Below are positions 24,951 through 37,327 of a stretch of 64,000 nt of DNA, one piece after another. The DNA comes from Absidia repens (lineage: Eukaryota; Mucoromycota; Mucoromycetes; Mucorales; Cunninghamellaceae). How positions within the stretch are numbered: the stretch's first letter is position 1; every line of letters starts with the position of its first letter. The notes beneath the pieces were generated by a model that had not been told where the DNA came from, searched no databases, and saw only the letters and a list, made by a program, of their open reading frames with translations. A program made the position numbers and the translations under genes. Where the stretch lies: contig MCGE01000003.1 of assembly GCA_002105175.1 (NCBI GenBank), positions 124,001-188,000 on the forward strand, given 5' to 3'.

Positions 24951-26115
24951 TTATTATTATTAACGGCACTCTGAACAATCGGATAGTAAGAAAGTCTATC
25001 ATTATAGCTGTTTTATGCGTGTTTTACCAAATATGTGCGTCTTAACTCACTCACTATGAGTATTACCTCCCCTTCCAGAGGCTGATTTACAATTCAACAT
25101 CACTCATATCAATAAACGAAGTCGAGCTGCTATCATTGCCTGCCTTGTAAAGCCCTCTAGCCTCCACTATACTGGACATACGTTATATATCCAGCTCAGT
25201 ATTATTATTGCGTATACTATGTAATTAATTAGTCAATGAAAAAATAAACCGTTCCCTTCCCCTCCGAACGCAAGTGTCAATATGTTTCTGTTGTTTTTAT
25301 TTTTATTTCACAGACATATATAAAAACGGACAAATGTTCAATGTAATCAAAAAATAGCGAACAGGCCATAAAAGACATTTTATTAATTTGAAAAGTGGTA
25401 AAGGGGATATCTTGCAAAGCAAAGATCCTTTCCCTCGCCCTATGATACCTGTTGTTGCTGCTTTTTATAAGTGTGATAATATTTTTTGAAATTGGACATA
25501 TCCCGCGCCGCACGCCTTGGGGATATATGGAGAAATGGCAGATGATATACGTTGGTCTCACGTCTACTCTCAATTATAGCCATCGTCAAACGTTCTGTGT
25601 GGACGTTTTATGGAATACATACTCACATAACCCTGCCGCTATACCCAATACAAAACCATTCACACATGTCTTCGTCAGTCGCGAAAAGGACGCGATACCA
25701 TGGTCTCGAGAGTATAAAAACAATCTTATCCCTCCCTAATATAACTTTCTAATTGCTGTTTATTTATTATTATCTTTTTGCCATTTCCTACCTTTGACGA
25801 TAAGCCCCCCCCCAAAAAAAAATAAAAACACAGGAGTTCAACAATAGATTATTTAATGCGCAAAGGAGAATCAAAGAGTTTATTTCGATTAAAACAATAG
25901 AGGGTAAAGAGGTCATAGTATGAATAAACGAGAGGGGTGTACGGAGATTCAATGTAGAAGATGTAAAATATAATGCAGATAATAAGTTTAAAATAAAAGT
26001 TGTGAGGAGTAAATTATGTTGGTATTAAGTACAAAACATGTTGGTAATAAATATGAAAACCACTAGAAAATATAAATGCTATAAACTAATCTATTCTATT
26101 CTATGACATACATTT
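24926..26115. other. Intergenic, repeat-flanking
   Basis: Starts with T25 and ATT repeats. 25050-25160 still resembles the tail of repeat copy C (around 34700: CTTCAGAG...CTGATT). ORFs of 95-98 residues near 25277-25739 overlap on both strands and show no family features. No gene supported. Confidence 0.45.
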
Positions 26116-26165
26116 CTATGCTATGCTATGCTATGCTATGCTATGCTATGCTATGCTATGCTATG
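26116..26165 (+). repeat. (CTATG)10 tandem repeat
   Basis: Ten perfect CTATG units, ending 9 bp before the stop codon of the DUF1206-like gene, so within its 3' UTR. Confidence 0.97.
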
Positions 26166-26173
26166 TTGTTCCA

Positions 26174-27778
26174 TTAAACCAAGTTTGAGTTTCGTTCAAG
26201 CCGTTTCATTTGCCATTGATATCGTCGAGTTTGTAAGAATGGTGAAGGAGGTCTTGGTATATCTTGAGCTGATATTTCTGGTGAAAAAGATTCTTCGCTA
26301 TCGACCATAGCCATATCAGTAGGCGCGGATTCATCTTCCGTTGCCGATCCCTTGGTGGTAAAATCCATGGCAGGGTGTTGAACTGTCGTATTTCCAGAAA
26401 ACCTGTGGTAATTTTCGTCGTTGCCGCTACTAATACTATCTATATGCACCGATAATGGCACTATCGAAGTTGTAGCTGCTGTTGTTGGAGGCGTTAAAGA
26501 TTGCTCCACAGTGTGATTGTCTGGTGTGAATGCTGAATAGTGGTCATTTTCTTGTTCGCTGTTATCCACGTTAGTCATGATTTGCTGAGTGAAACTATTA
26601 TTGCTGTTATTGTTGCTGCATTTGTGTACCACTGGCAATGGTAATGATGGTGGGATAGCAGTCGATGATATTGGAGAGCTGACAAGTTGATTTTCTGAAG
26701 TAGATAATGATCGAGTTCCAATGCCGTAGTCTTGGTTGTTGTTGTTATTGCGGTCGTTCCTTTGAAATACGTTTTGAGGCATATTGTTGTTCTGTGTGTT
26801 TATTTTGGAAGCAAATCCTATGCGACTTGGTGGAGGAGTTGGATAATATTTATAGTATGCGTTACCAGCCGCAAAGATACCAAACAAAATAAGACCAATG
26901 CCCAGGAACCATAATCCGACAGAACCACCATGAACACCAATGATTTGGTTGATAGCATCCGAGAAGGCATCACGTTGTGGTTGAATTTCGGTTTCCAATG
27001 AACGAAACATAAAGACAGCGACAAACATAAAAACCTACATTGCACCAATAAAAAAAATATACCAAAGCAAAAAAAGGAAGAAAGAAAAATCAATCAGAAG
27101 TGTCAATAAGTCCTTTCTTTGAAACACCGCATACAGCCACATGATTGACTTACCCCAGCCCTGCCTAAAAATCCAAGATGACCTAAAACGAGCATAGTAT
27201 ATTTTTCGGCCCGAGTACAATGATGAATCATCAAATCGGCATGCCACCGATTAGAAAATCCATTTTGTACTTGAGTAATAAAAGCAATGATAAAGGCCAA
27301 ACCGCCGACACCTACTGCCATGCGATGCCAAACATCACCTGCTCCCCAGCAAGCAGGAAAGCAGGTGGCTGAATTGTTGGCTATATCCATTCGTCCTTCT
27401 CGAGATGTCGATAAAAGTTTTCCAATATATGAAAGATAAGCGATATAAACACACCCTGATACGATTGGAGAAAGACGATAGCGGAAAAAATTACTTGGTG
27501 GTGATCTTGTCGCATCTGATCCTTGTCCAAGGCCTCCTTCCCAGCTAAATTCGAAATATATTAAATAGTAAGTCTCAATTTTTTCTTTTTTTTTTTTAAG
27601 GATTTACTTACAATCGCCACAAAGAATAAAATAATAATCCAATAAACATGATCACCAAAATAGGTGTACCTATTGTGAAAAGACCAAGAAATATAAAAGC
27701 GCCCTAACAGAGAGAGACAAAGAGAAAATCAATACGTACACTCACACCTTTGACCTATTTGTACTGTTTTTGTAATTT

Positions 27779-27811
<33 letters not shown>

Positions 27812-28092
27812 ATAGGAGATTCAAGTCCATCAACATCATCACCGAGGTGTTGAGCAGTTGAAATGCAGAGACCACCCATGACGGCATATACAATTCCTTT
27901 TGCAATAAAACCAATTCGACCTAAATAAGTGACAATATTTGCATGTTCTGGTCGGACTCCTGATGGATATTTCATTCGTTCCCATCGAGTGTTACGAGTA
28001 GGTAGTGGAAGTATCGATGATGCGGGTTGATCATTAGTGACAGGAATTGAAGTTGACTTTTTCTTGAAACTTGGAAAGTTACAAGAAACCAT
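26174..28092 (-). CDS. DUF1206-like multi-pass membrane protein
   Basis: Exons 28092..27811, 27703..27612, 27544..27154, 27034..26174; 541 aa. It has about six hydrophobic segments arranged as repeated pairs: IVTYLGRIGFIAKGIVYAVM, then GAFIFLGLFTIGTPILVIMF, a segment in VAVGVGGLAFIIAFITQ-type context, LVLGHLGFLGRAGVFMFVAV and VGLWFLGIGLILFGIFAAGN. The recurring (L/I)GRxGFxA(K/R)GxVY pattern is that of the DUF1206 family, best known from bacteria. A long hydrophilic C-terminal tail (about residues 350-541) rich in Asn, Ser, Thr and Pro follows and looks disordered. The family assignment is from motif memory. Function is unknown; a membrane location is clear. Confidence 0.7.
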
Positions 28093-28146
28093 ATTCAGGA
28101 AGAGAAGAAAAAGTAAAAAGAGAGAAGGAGCGAAAATGGTAAAAGG

Positions 28147-28204
<58 letters not shown>
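28147..28204 (+). repeat. Homopolymer run A58
   Basis: Uninterrupted A tract in the 392-bp spacer between two divergent genes. Its length should be treated as approximate, since such runs are hard to sequence. The rest of the spacer (28205-28484) shows no gene; its end is pyrimidine-rich before the kelch ATG. Confidence 0.9.
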
Positions 28205-28209
<5 letters not shown>

Positions 28210-28484
28210 AGGGGGGGGACGTTATGATATAATCCAGTAGTTTGCATAAATTGCGGAAAGCAAATTATAGTTCACAAATGATAATGTCATAGGGTAGCAA
28301 AACGTCAGTTTCCAGTTCTCCTACATAGTTTCCTTGAATGGTATTCTTTTTGCATCTTTCTTTAATTATGTGAGTGTGGGTTACACAAACGGAACTATTT
28401 TATTATTATTATTATTTCTAAAAACCTATCTCCTTTCTTTCTTTCTTAGACTAAAGTTAACTTTATACAATTGGGTTTAGTCAA

Positions 28485-31400
28485 ATGGCCACACTACTTT
28501 ATAAGTTATCATCGAAATACTATAAAGGTCAAACTAAAGAATCATCATCACCAAGAACATCACGATATCCATGGTCACAAAAAAAATTACGAAATAGTCA
28601 ACGAACATTGCCACGATTTGGGCATGCAACAATATCACATCCAAAATATGGTTTGATTATTTATGGTGGAAAACATAAAGGTCATGCGAAAAAAGAACTA
28701 TTCACGATTAATCCTGGTACGTAATTGTTTCCATATCTATGCTTTGCTACATACAGTATATGATACGTCAATAGTGTCAAACGCCCTCCCACTAGTGTGT
28801 ATGGTGAGCGTGATTTAGTCTATAGACCTTAAATATTTAGCGAAAATCATAATAATGATATCATATGTACTGTATTCATCATTTTTCATGTTCTAGTGAC
28901 TCTGACGACGAGTATTATACCATCCATCGGTGAACCACCCTCACAAAGAATATATTCTGCTTTGGCTACCTTTGATAAATTTATTGTTTGTAAGTTCATT
29001 GTATTCCATCCACCAAACATGCGGAATTTTAAACATGTGGCTCGTTTTCCTTTTCTAGTATACGGTGGTGAGCCATTGACATTCAATCAAACATGGGATC
29101 CAAGTGTCTATATTCTTGATTTAGATACCAATCGATGGACTCGATCTCCGTCAAACCAAAGAGTGGGTGAAAGATCGGGTCATTCTATGCTAGCAAGAAA
29201 AAATAAGTTTTATATATGGGGCGGGAAAAGATCTTCTCATGCTTTTCTCAATGATCTATGCGTTTTTCAGGTACGGAATGGTAAGTCAGCACATTCTTCT
29301 TTAAACTCCCGCCAAAATAGATCTTTCTATTACTGATCCCTTATTGTTATTGTCTTGGAAAGGTAAATACGGTGATTGGGAACGTATCACATTCCTCCCT
29401 GGAACAGCTCCTCTTCCTCGATCAAATCATTGCTCTGTTCTCTTTGATGAGAAGATTTTTATGTAACATTTAAACACCGCCTTTTCTGTGAAAAATAATA
29501 ATCATCGAATGCTCATTTCTGCCCTTTCCCTTTTTATTTTTTCAAATTATTTATTTTTCGACTAGTTTTGGCGGTGGAAACAAACAACAGCTTTTTAATG
29601 ATGTATGGGTTTATGATATTCAACAAAAAACTTGGGAATGTATTGAAACCACAGGATTCATACCTTCGCCACGACATTATTGTTCTGTCAGCTTGATAAA
29701 TGGTGTCATGTATGTACACGGCGGAAAAGACGAACTGGGTCAAGATTTACATGAACTATATGGTTTCAAGATTAAAAGTAGGTCATATACAGAAGAAAAT
29801 CATTTACCTGTATTTGCTCAGCACTAAACTCTTTTTACTTGGTTTATAGATCGATGTTGGTATATGTTTCAAAATATGGGTCGCGCTCCTTCTGCAAGAT
29901 TCGGGCATACCATGACTCCGGTTGGCTCCAAACTCTATGTTATTGGTGGCGACCATGTAAACTCTGCCACAAAAGGGGATGATCCTCTAACGATACATAT
30001 TCTTGATAATGGTAAAAACAACTATAACCTTGACAGAAGTAACTGGTACTGACTTCTTTATTTTTTTTTTTTTTTTCACTCATAGAAAAGGTCTCATACC
30101 CTCCTGAAGATACCATTTCTCCAACCAGCACAACCAGCACCACCTTCAGCCAGCGTCGAACTTCATCTCCTATATTACCTCCGGGAGACAGACCACCAAG
30201 CATTTCATCCAATACAACAACAACAGAAATACTTTGTCAAATGTCAGAGAGCACGCCAGTCACCTCTTTAGCACTTGGATCTCTTACCCGTCCTGTGTCT
30301 TCCCGCTCGACTCCAATGCCCACTCTAGCACCAAGATCAACTCCATCGCGGTCTTCATCTTTTCAAGCAACGCCATTGGTGTCACCAACTTGCTCTTCAT
30401 CACAAAAACAAATCCTCAGTCGACCAATATCATCGGAGAAACCATCCCCCATGGCACCTCCTGGGATTCTAACAGATGTTGCGAAATTACGTTTATCAGC
30501 ACAATCCAATGAAAAAACAACACCAAATGATGACCCATATTTACACTCACCTACGAATACTGCAACTACTTTGGTGCCTTCAAATAATCTTATACCACAG
30601 CACACTCACCTCTCAAATGATCTGTCAGCATCGCCTCCAATACCGCACAACGAACAGTCAAATACCAGCATGGATTATGTCAACGAAGAGTCATTACTCC
30701 TACAGGAAATAAAATCTCGCGACAGGACGATCAGTGAAATGAAAAACAAAGAACATTGGTGGAGGACACAGGTGGCCAAGGCGAGAGGAATTGGTGACCA
30801 ACCGATGGATACAACAGCGGACGTGGTACAGCAATTACATCTAATGTGTTTCTCGGACGATACTGATACCGATGGCGATGATGATAATGATGACGGCCAT
30901 ATGTCGAGCAGCAATGGAATTACCGATGGGCGTATCAAACGACTTCTCTTTGAACAGCTGGTGATAGCGAAAGCACAGGCAAGACACATCAAGCGTGATA
31001 TCCAAGCGACCAGTAAATCTGTTAGTATGAAGCTAGACCACGAGGACCGGATTCGAAAAGCAGCACTCGGCGAAGCCAGTCATTACAAAGCATTATGCGC
31101 AGCACTTCTTCTTCATCAAGGAAAAGCAACAACGAACAACGATGGTAAAGAAAATCTGCTACATCGCATGGAAAATGATGATCAATTGGATGGACTTGGA
31201 TTGTATCGAGCGGAACAAGAGAGGCGGGCGACGCGTTTAAAAACCAACTTGGACAAGGTATTGCAGGACAATTTTGCTATGAAGAGGGAACTGGTCACAA
31301 TTCATGAAGAATCTCGAGCAAACGAACTGCAACGCTATATGGTGGCGAAACAATTGGGCGAGGAACATGCACGAGCGGAACGGACACAGGCAGCATACAG

Positions 31401-31797
31401 TGCGGCATTGAAACGATTGTATATGCTGCAAAAACGGACACATACGGATGAACAAAAACATAGCGTCAATCAGCATCACATCAAACTACTAGAGGATCAA
31501 CTGGAATCAATACAGCACCAATTAAATGATCAGCAGGAATTAAAACAAAATCTCGCTCTCGACGATAGTGTGAATTTACCAGCATCAGCCGAAAAGAACA
31601 AGGATTGCATCATGGAATGGGAATCAAAGAACAATGAACAACAGGAAATTATTACGACACTGAAACAACAATTGGCTCAGGCAACTCATTTGATGCGCTC
31701 TCTTCATACTGATTTGAAAAAATCCACCAGCGACTGGTCTACTGTGATCACCAATTTGAAAATCACCAAATCAGAAATAGAATCATTATCTACTTAG
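28485..31797 (+). CDS. Kelch-repeat protein with C-terminal coiled coil (Tea1/Kel1-like)
   Basis: Seven exons: 28485..28716, 28897..28989, 29059..29280, 29363..29462, 29566..29777, 29850..30011, 30086..31797; 910 aa. The first about 340 residues form a kelch beta-propeller with repeated RxGH/YYGG units: PRFGHATISHPKYGLIIYGG, VGERSGHSMLARKNKFYIWG, LPRSNHCSVLFDEKIFIFGG, SPRHYCSVSLINGVMYVHGG and APSARFGHTMTPVGSKLYVI. Next is a Ser/Thr/Pro-rich linker (about 340-490). The rest is a long helical, Gln/Glu/Lys-rich coiled coil with DNFAMKRELVTIHEESRANE and LKQQLAQATHLMRSLHTDLK. This arrangement is that of fungal cell-end polarity factors Tea1 and Kel1, which link microtubules or formins to growing tips. 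Specific orthology is inference; the domain order is clear. Confidence 0.85.
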
Positions 31798-32492
31798 TGT
31801 ACTTATCGTTGGTTTAGTTGGGTAATATAATAAAAAAATGATTAGGCGCTTTTATTCACAATGCTGACAATTGGCGGGTGTGTGTGTGATGGCCTTTTCT
31901 CTTATAATTCTAGGAATAGGAATGTCGTGGGAAAGTGCAACAAATATTTATGGCATAGTCAGCTCCACAGTTTGAATTATAAATGACGATATCCCTTCAA
32001 CAGTATTGACGACTTTGGAATGGGCAATGGGATGAAAGTCTGTAAACTCAGGGACGCTTTTACAGTTTATCGACTTTTGACTTATTTATGCGCCTTCCGT
32101 CTCACAAGGCGGCGACCCTTTTCTTTGCGACAACTACACTCAACGGTATTTTGGCGGCTTTACATGAAAGTATCCGATTGAATTGGTAGATGGTTTTTTG
32201 GAGTTGAACCGAACAAAATCTGTGTTTGCTTTTTGGTGGTGAAATACATGATCAAGGCATTTCGATGTTCCATCCCCTCCAACTCTCGTTCAGATATAGT
32301 ATACTTTTACAGTAGAATGTTAACTTTATATTTTTATCAATAAAAAAAAAACAATTTACAAATTCATCATTGTATTCATTTGTGTTTGATGTACGGTTTA
32401 TTCTTTGTAAAAAAAAAAAAAAAAAGAAATAAAAGCTTTTCCGTATAATATACAATTGTTTATTGGTCCAAATATACTCAGAGTATCAATTT
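31798..32492. other. Convergent intergenic region
   Basis: Contains the 3' UTRs of the kelch gene (AATAAAAAA near 31829) and of the deaminase. No gene seen. Confidence 0.55.
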
Positions 32493-33036
32493 TTAATTCC
32501 AAAAGCCGTGATGATCTTTTGCAATTTCTTCTTCAAGTTCTGGGAAAGGACCAAGGACTTTTACTTTGCGTTGACCAGCGGCAAAAACATCGCGACATGG
32601 AAGTGACATTGTAGGATTTGCACCACTACTACCTGTCAATTTGAGTAATCTATCTTCTGACATGCCATATACTACAGTACCAATCCCGGCCCAATAACAA
32701 CTGCCAGCACACATGCAGCATGGCTCAAAAGAAGCATACATTGTACATTTTTCCAAAAATTCAGCTGGGTAATTGTTGTCTATGTAATATGAAACAAAAG
32801 AAAAATAGAGTTAAGCTCAGACAAATACCCTTATTATGGGATGACTTACATGCTGTTTGCGCAAGAACATTCTCAGCGTGGTTCATGACGTTGATGTTGC
32901 CTTGGTCTCCAAGAAATTCTTTGTCAGGACCAATAAGGACGGCGCCAAAAGGATGGCCTCCTAATGATTTGGCGCGGGTGGCTACCTTGATAGATTGACG
33001 GAGGAATTTAATATGGTCTTCATGGGTAAATGTCAT
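32493..33036 (-). CDS. Cytidine/deoxycytidylate-type deaminase (nucleoside or guanine deaminase-like)
   Basis: Exons 33036..32850 and 32779..32493; 157 aa. Zinc-site motifs are complete: H53-A-E55 (MNHAENVLAQ) and PCCMC at 82-86 with cysteines 83 and 86. E55 is the proton shuttle. The substrate-side region GHPFGAVLIGPDKEFLGD and the tail GPFPELEEEIAKDHHGFWN resemble the GuaD-like guanine/nucleoside deaminases more than tRNA adenosine deaminase Tad2. The enzyme is probably cytosolic and hydrolyses the amino group of a purine or pyrimidine base or nucleoside. The exact substrate cannot be read from sequence. Confidence 0.85.
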
Positions 33037-33286
33037 TTTTTTTTTTATGTAGTGCTTTGCTGCTGAAAAAAACAGAACAAAAAAAAAAAACAAAAGGATT
33101 TTCGTCGACACGCTTTTTATAGGCGGTATCTTTGAGCCTATTTTTCTCACAATAGTTTAATACACTACACGTCATGATTTTCTTCTATAGATTTCTCTTG
33201 TGTCACAAACCTTCTTGTATTGATAGAAGGTATAGTTCTCATAACCTTTATATTATTATTATTATTATTATTATCATTATTATCAT

Positions 33287-33342
<56 letters not shown>

Positions 33343-33969
33343 ATGTACGTATGTGTGTTTGTGTATTACGGCATATTCATTTGATAGGTGATCGTAACTG
33401 CCTTCTTATCATTGAGATAACCATTAAAACAGAGCGTCAAAGATATCATTTATACTTTCAAGCCTATAGAACATCGGCTAAAGGTATATTAAACAAGTTA
33501 ATTCAGTTTATTTGGACGGACGTAGACTGTAATTTTTTTTTTTTTATCTAACAGTCAAGGTCGCTAGATACCATGTGTCGCTAGGACAGACGCAGCTTCT
33601 CTATTATTGGTCTGAGGATACACTACACCAAACCACTCTCAGATAAGAAAACTGTATATTTAAATTCCGAAAGTCAGCATTACGATGCCAAGACTCGGAC
33701 ATACTACATCCTATATTGTTGAATACACCCTCCGATCTATAGCACCCAATTTTATTTTGCTGTTGGTTTCATATTTTCGATCCAACATACCAGACGCTAT
33801 ATATAGATGGCTCACACAGACACACTGTAACCCTTTTCTGGATTCCAAATAGCCTATATTTAATATATCAATTTGAACACGTCAACCAGACATATGTGTG
33901 ATCAATGAAATAAAATACCACGTCAAAAAAGTTGCATATTTTTTTTATTTGACAATTCATACTGGTTTG
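33037..33969. other. Intergenic with microsatellite
   Basis: Begins with the deaminase promoter, then a TTA/AT/GT microsatellite (33252-33340). The remainder is AT-rich without gene features. Confidence 0.5.
33252..33340 (+). repeat. Compound microsatellite (ATT)n(AT)n(GT)n
   Basis: About ten ATT units with ATC interruptions, then about 22 AT units to 33334, then a few GT units. Confidence 0.95.
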
Positions 33970-34530
33970 TTTAAACCCCGCCCATGTGAATTTATATTTT
34001 CACCAATTTTTTTTCCCTCTCTATTTCTTTTCCGTTTCTTCTTCATCGCTGAACCTCTATGAGGTTATTTTTGACTTAGATTAGTATGAAGACCAGTTAG
34101 AAGGGATTTCAGCTCAGGGATTACAAGATGCATGGGGAACCCCTTTCATTTTGGATTCAGGATTTTAGGGCCACCATTAGTTGGCTTCTTGTAATCTCCA
34201 TTAGCTTAGTTTAATGATAGTTTGTCCATATTTTGAATCTCTATTTTAATAAAATATGTCTCTTTTTAACTGCTTCAATGAAAAATTCTTTCACGTCTTG
34301 TCTAATAGATTCCATCTCCCCATTGTGATTAGTGTAGACCATTGTAGTTCTTCAATAACAGATGCTCCTCTAGTATTTATTACATTGTGTGCAATACTAT
34401 ATGTTAGATATCCTTTTACGGTCGCGCCTTTAGATCAGTGCTAACGGTTCTTCTGAACTCCCATTAGTCTCCAGCATACTTCCTCCATTAGATTATTCTA
34501 TTTGAATCTCTTATTACAATAAACTTCTCG
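33970..34530 (+). repeat. Dispersed repeat family, copy C
   Basis: Starts with CCCGCCCATGTGAATTTATA and carries the core CAGCTCAGGGATTACAAGAT (34110-34129), GCATGGGGAACCCCTTTCAT, GGATTCAGGATTTTAGGGCC and TTTTAATAAAATATGTCTCT. Similarity appears to continue weakly to about 34745. No coding capacity. Confidence 0.75.
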
Positions 34531-35099
34531 TCTTTAGTTGTAGTGCTTATATGCTACCATAAAACATGCCTTTTTATTAATTAACCATCCTATGACCCAT
34601 ATGATATATGAGAAATGTCTTTATTGTTGATCTTTTATGAATGCCTTATTGAGCACCCGACTGTTCACCCACTTTTCCTACTATTGCTCTTTCCTCCCTT
34701 CAGAGCCACACAAGTGACTGATTGGCAGTTCAGAACCATTGTATGTGAAATGTAGGCATATTGTTGCTCTATCAGTCAATACTCATGAACCAAGCCTGTG
34801 CCACCAGCGTAATCTTGCCTCTGAAATATTATTGTCTCCGCTTGATTAGATATGCTGTATACATCGTTTTTATTACGTATGGCATAATAGTGATAATAAC
34901 CGGCATAATAATGATAATAACCCCCTCCCCGAAAACATCGAAAACCTGCGGAGATGTCATCAAAAACCGTAATGGCATAGACATCAATATCCACACTGAA
35001 CTCCTCGTCCCTCGCCTCACACACACATATGGTACCAGTTTTTTTCCGTCGAACATGTATACACATGGGACAAAACAAATGATGTAAAAGTATTATATA
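34531..35099. other. Intergenic between repeat copies
   Basis: AT-rich. ORFs of about 100 residues on both strands overlap each other (34761-35087) and include TAATAATGATAATAA-like low complexity. Nothing recognisable. Confidence 0.45.
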
Positions 35100-35360
35100 G
35101 ATTTAATAATAAAAAGAGAAAGGTATATTTTATTTAGACGTAGATACAAAGTATGACAAACTAACACAAAGCTAAACTAATGACAGTTCCAGGATACTGC
35201 TTTCTAAGAAGAGACTAATCTATGGTGGACTCGATTCACGAATCCGAAATGAAAGGGTTTCCCCATGATGTTTGTTTTGCGTTTTTGAAAACGCCCCTAA
35301 TTCAAGTTCTAGCACTAATCCTAGATCACCCGCACCCCAATGAGCCTTGCCATCATATTA
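35100..35360 (-). repeat. Dispersed repeat family, inverted copy
   Basis: On the minus strand this reads like copy E at 54960-55085: GATCTAGGATTAGTGCTAGA, ACTTGAATTAGGGGC, CATGGGGAAACCCTTTCATT. The outer end (AAAGGTATATTTTATTTAGA, then CGTAGATACAAAGTATGA) matches the inverted end at 15134-15170. Confidence 0.7.
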
Positions 35361-35897
35361 AGAAAAAAAAAAAAATAAGAAAGAAAGAGTGGAAAAAAAA
35401 AATTGGGCCGCAATGAAAAAAAAAAATAGAAAGCAAAATGCGGAGTCTGAATCATCCAGCCTTTTTTATGTCAAATCAGGGACATGCAACTAAAAAATTA
35501 AATGGTGGCAATCGCCATAATTACCGCAGTGGACTGTAGTCCAACGTAATTCACATATTTCGTTCTGCCTTCCAGTGGAAAGCATTTGCAACCCCCCCCC
35601 ACATAATCAAACTCTAGTATCGCAGGTATCTTTCAAGTAAGCTATTATTTCAACACACAAATTATACCCATTGACGACGCGCTGAGCGCGACGGTTGGGC
35701 CCACCATAGTGCGAAATGGCAATCGCTTCCCATCAAAAACCCACACTTCAATAAAAAACTCTAACCCCCCCCCAATAAATCGAAATATTTCTAAAACCTC
35801 AGCGAAGCGCCAGAGCGTTTATTATAAAAAATAAATAACTAAGAAAAAATAAAGTATATTGTACAACAATAAAAAGGGAGAAGGTGGTGTATTATAA
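35361..35897. other. Intergenic with GC-rich motif
   Basis: Mostly A-rich and C-run DNA, with one GC-rich block (35680-35706) containing GCGCTGAGCGCGACGGTTGG then GCCC, and a second (35802-35822) with CAGCGAAGCGCCAGAGCG. The first block has a similar, inverted copy at 54775-54803. No gene seen. Confidence 0.45.
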
Positions 35898-37327
35898 CTA
35901 AACGAGGGCAGCCAAGATGGTAAGCGCGATAGCAACAGCAAGACCATTGGTGGGTAAAGATTTGACACCAGCAGAGGTACCAGCAGAGTCACTAGAGTTA
36001 GAAGATCCAGAGCCAGAACCAGAGGACGAGTTGCCACCAGTAGAACTCGTTTTACCTGAGACGTATTCATCAAATGAAGGGAATTTGATGGTGGTTTCTT
36101 GGTAAGGATGGCTGATGTTCATGCAAGTAGCAACGTCAATAACGTGTTTGTAGTTCTTTTGGATGTTCGGAATGTTCTTGACGGCAAGGCTCATTGTCAT
36201 GTTGTTGATTTCGTGCGTCAAAACAATGTTGCCATGAGTAGACATGGTACCGTTGGACCCCATTTGGATGAAGTCGTCATAGTTTTGTTGAACAGTGGCA
36301 AGGGGTTCATTAACACCGGCAGCCCAATCGTCAGTGTCTTCAGACCACAAGATCGTAGTGAGACCAAGTTGAGTAGCAATCCAACGAACACGGTCATCGA
36401 CATCTCCGAATGCCTGAGTGAGAAAAAAACAAAAATATTAGAAAAAAAAAAAAGGAACGATGCAGTTGAGTGTGGGTGGGGTTTCTTTTTACCGGACGCC
36501 AATGCAAGGGAGTAATACCAGTCACCAATTTGATTGCCTTTTGAGTATAGTACAATTCAGCAAGCACTTCTTGGTTGGTCAAAGTCGTCATCACTAATAT
36601 AAATGATTAGAAAATAAAACAAAATAAAACAAAAATGAGTGATCAATTTAAATTAATAGCTATTATTCTTCTTACATTGATGAGACCAAGTATGATCAGC
36701 AATGTGGTGTCCATCTTTGATACCCCTCATAGCACCATAAGGCCAGTTGATAACGTTGGAACCAATGTAGAACATAGAGGCGGTGAGCTTCTGTTGTTCC
36801 AGGTAGTCATAGAAAGCATTGTGGGAGCAGTTAGGGCCATCATCATAGGTAAGACCCCAAGTCTCAGGTTCAGCACATTGGTAAATATCTTCATTGACGT
36901 TTTGATGTTTGGGCTTGGTGCAAGTAGAAGCAGACCACCAACAATCAGGATCATTAGCTTCATCGTAGCCAGTCATATTCAAAGCACCATCACTGCCAAG
37001 CGTGCGCACGGGGATGTTTGGCATATCGGTCCACTTGATGGAGTTGTACAAAGCGGTGAATTCAGCGCTTGTGTTCATACCGTTACTAGTAGCAGTTTCC
37101 CACATAGTAGGCCATTGAGTAGAATCATATTTGAATTGGGCAGGAGTTTCATAGTTGACACATTCAGTAGTTGGGTCATTAGAAGTGGTTTGTTGGATAC
37201 TGGGAAGAGTAATGTTGAGAGGATCAGTGGTGGAATTGAATGATTTCCAGTAGTCTTGAACGTTGGTAGCAGCGCTGACCAATGTTTGACCAACAACGAT
37301 AGATGCAGCAATGGATTTGATATACAT
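35898..37327 (-). CDS. GPI-anchored chitin deacetylase (CE4 polysaccharide deacetylase)
   Basis: Exons 37327..36676, 36593..36493, 36413..35898; 422 aa. A signal peptide spans about 1-19. The CE4 motifs are all present: TYDDGP (160-165, catalytic base Asp and metal Asp), HTWSH (212-216, metal His), RPAFGDVDDR (motif 3), WSEDTDDW (motif 4) and LTHEIN (motif 5). Many N-glycosylation sequons occur (NSTT, NITL, NMTG, NCSH, NMTM). The C-terminus is Ser/Gly-rich, followed by a hydrophobic tail GLAVAIALTILAALV, as in GPI-anchored proteins. It deacetylates nascent chitin to chitosan at the cell surface, a hallmark of Mucorales walls. I chose the ATG giving the signal peptide; the longer frame upstream is low-complexity Phe-rich and unlikely. 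Confidence 0.95.

Noticed and set aside
24926..26115. Transposase or reverse-transcriptase remnants
   Set aside because: No DDE, integrase or RT motif could be read in any frame here or in the 54.4-62.5 kb region.
34761..35087. ORFs of about 100 residues in both directions
   Set aside because: They are mirror-frame products of a low-complexity ATAATGATAA stretch.
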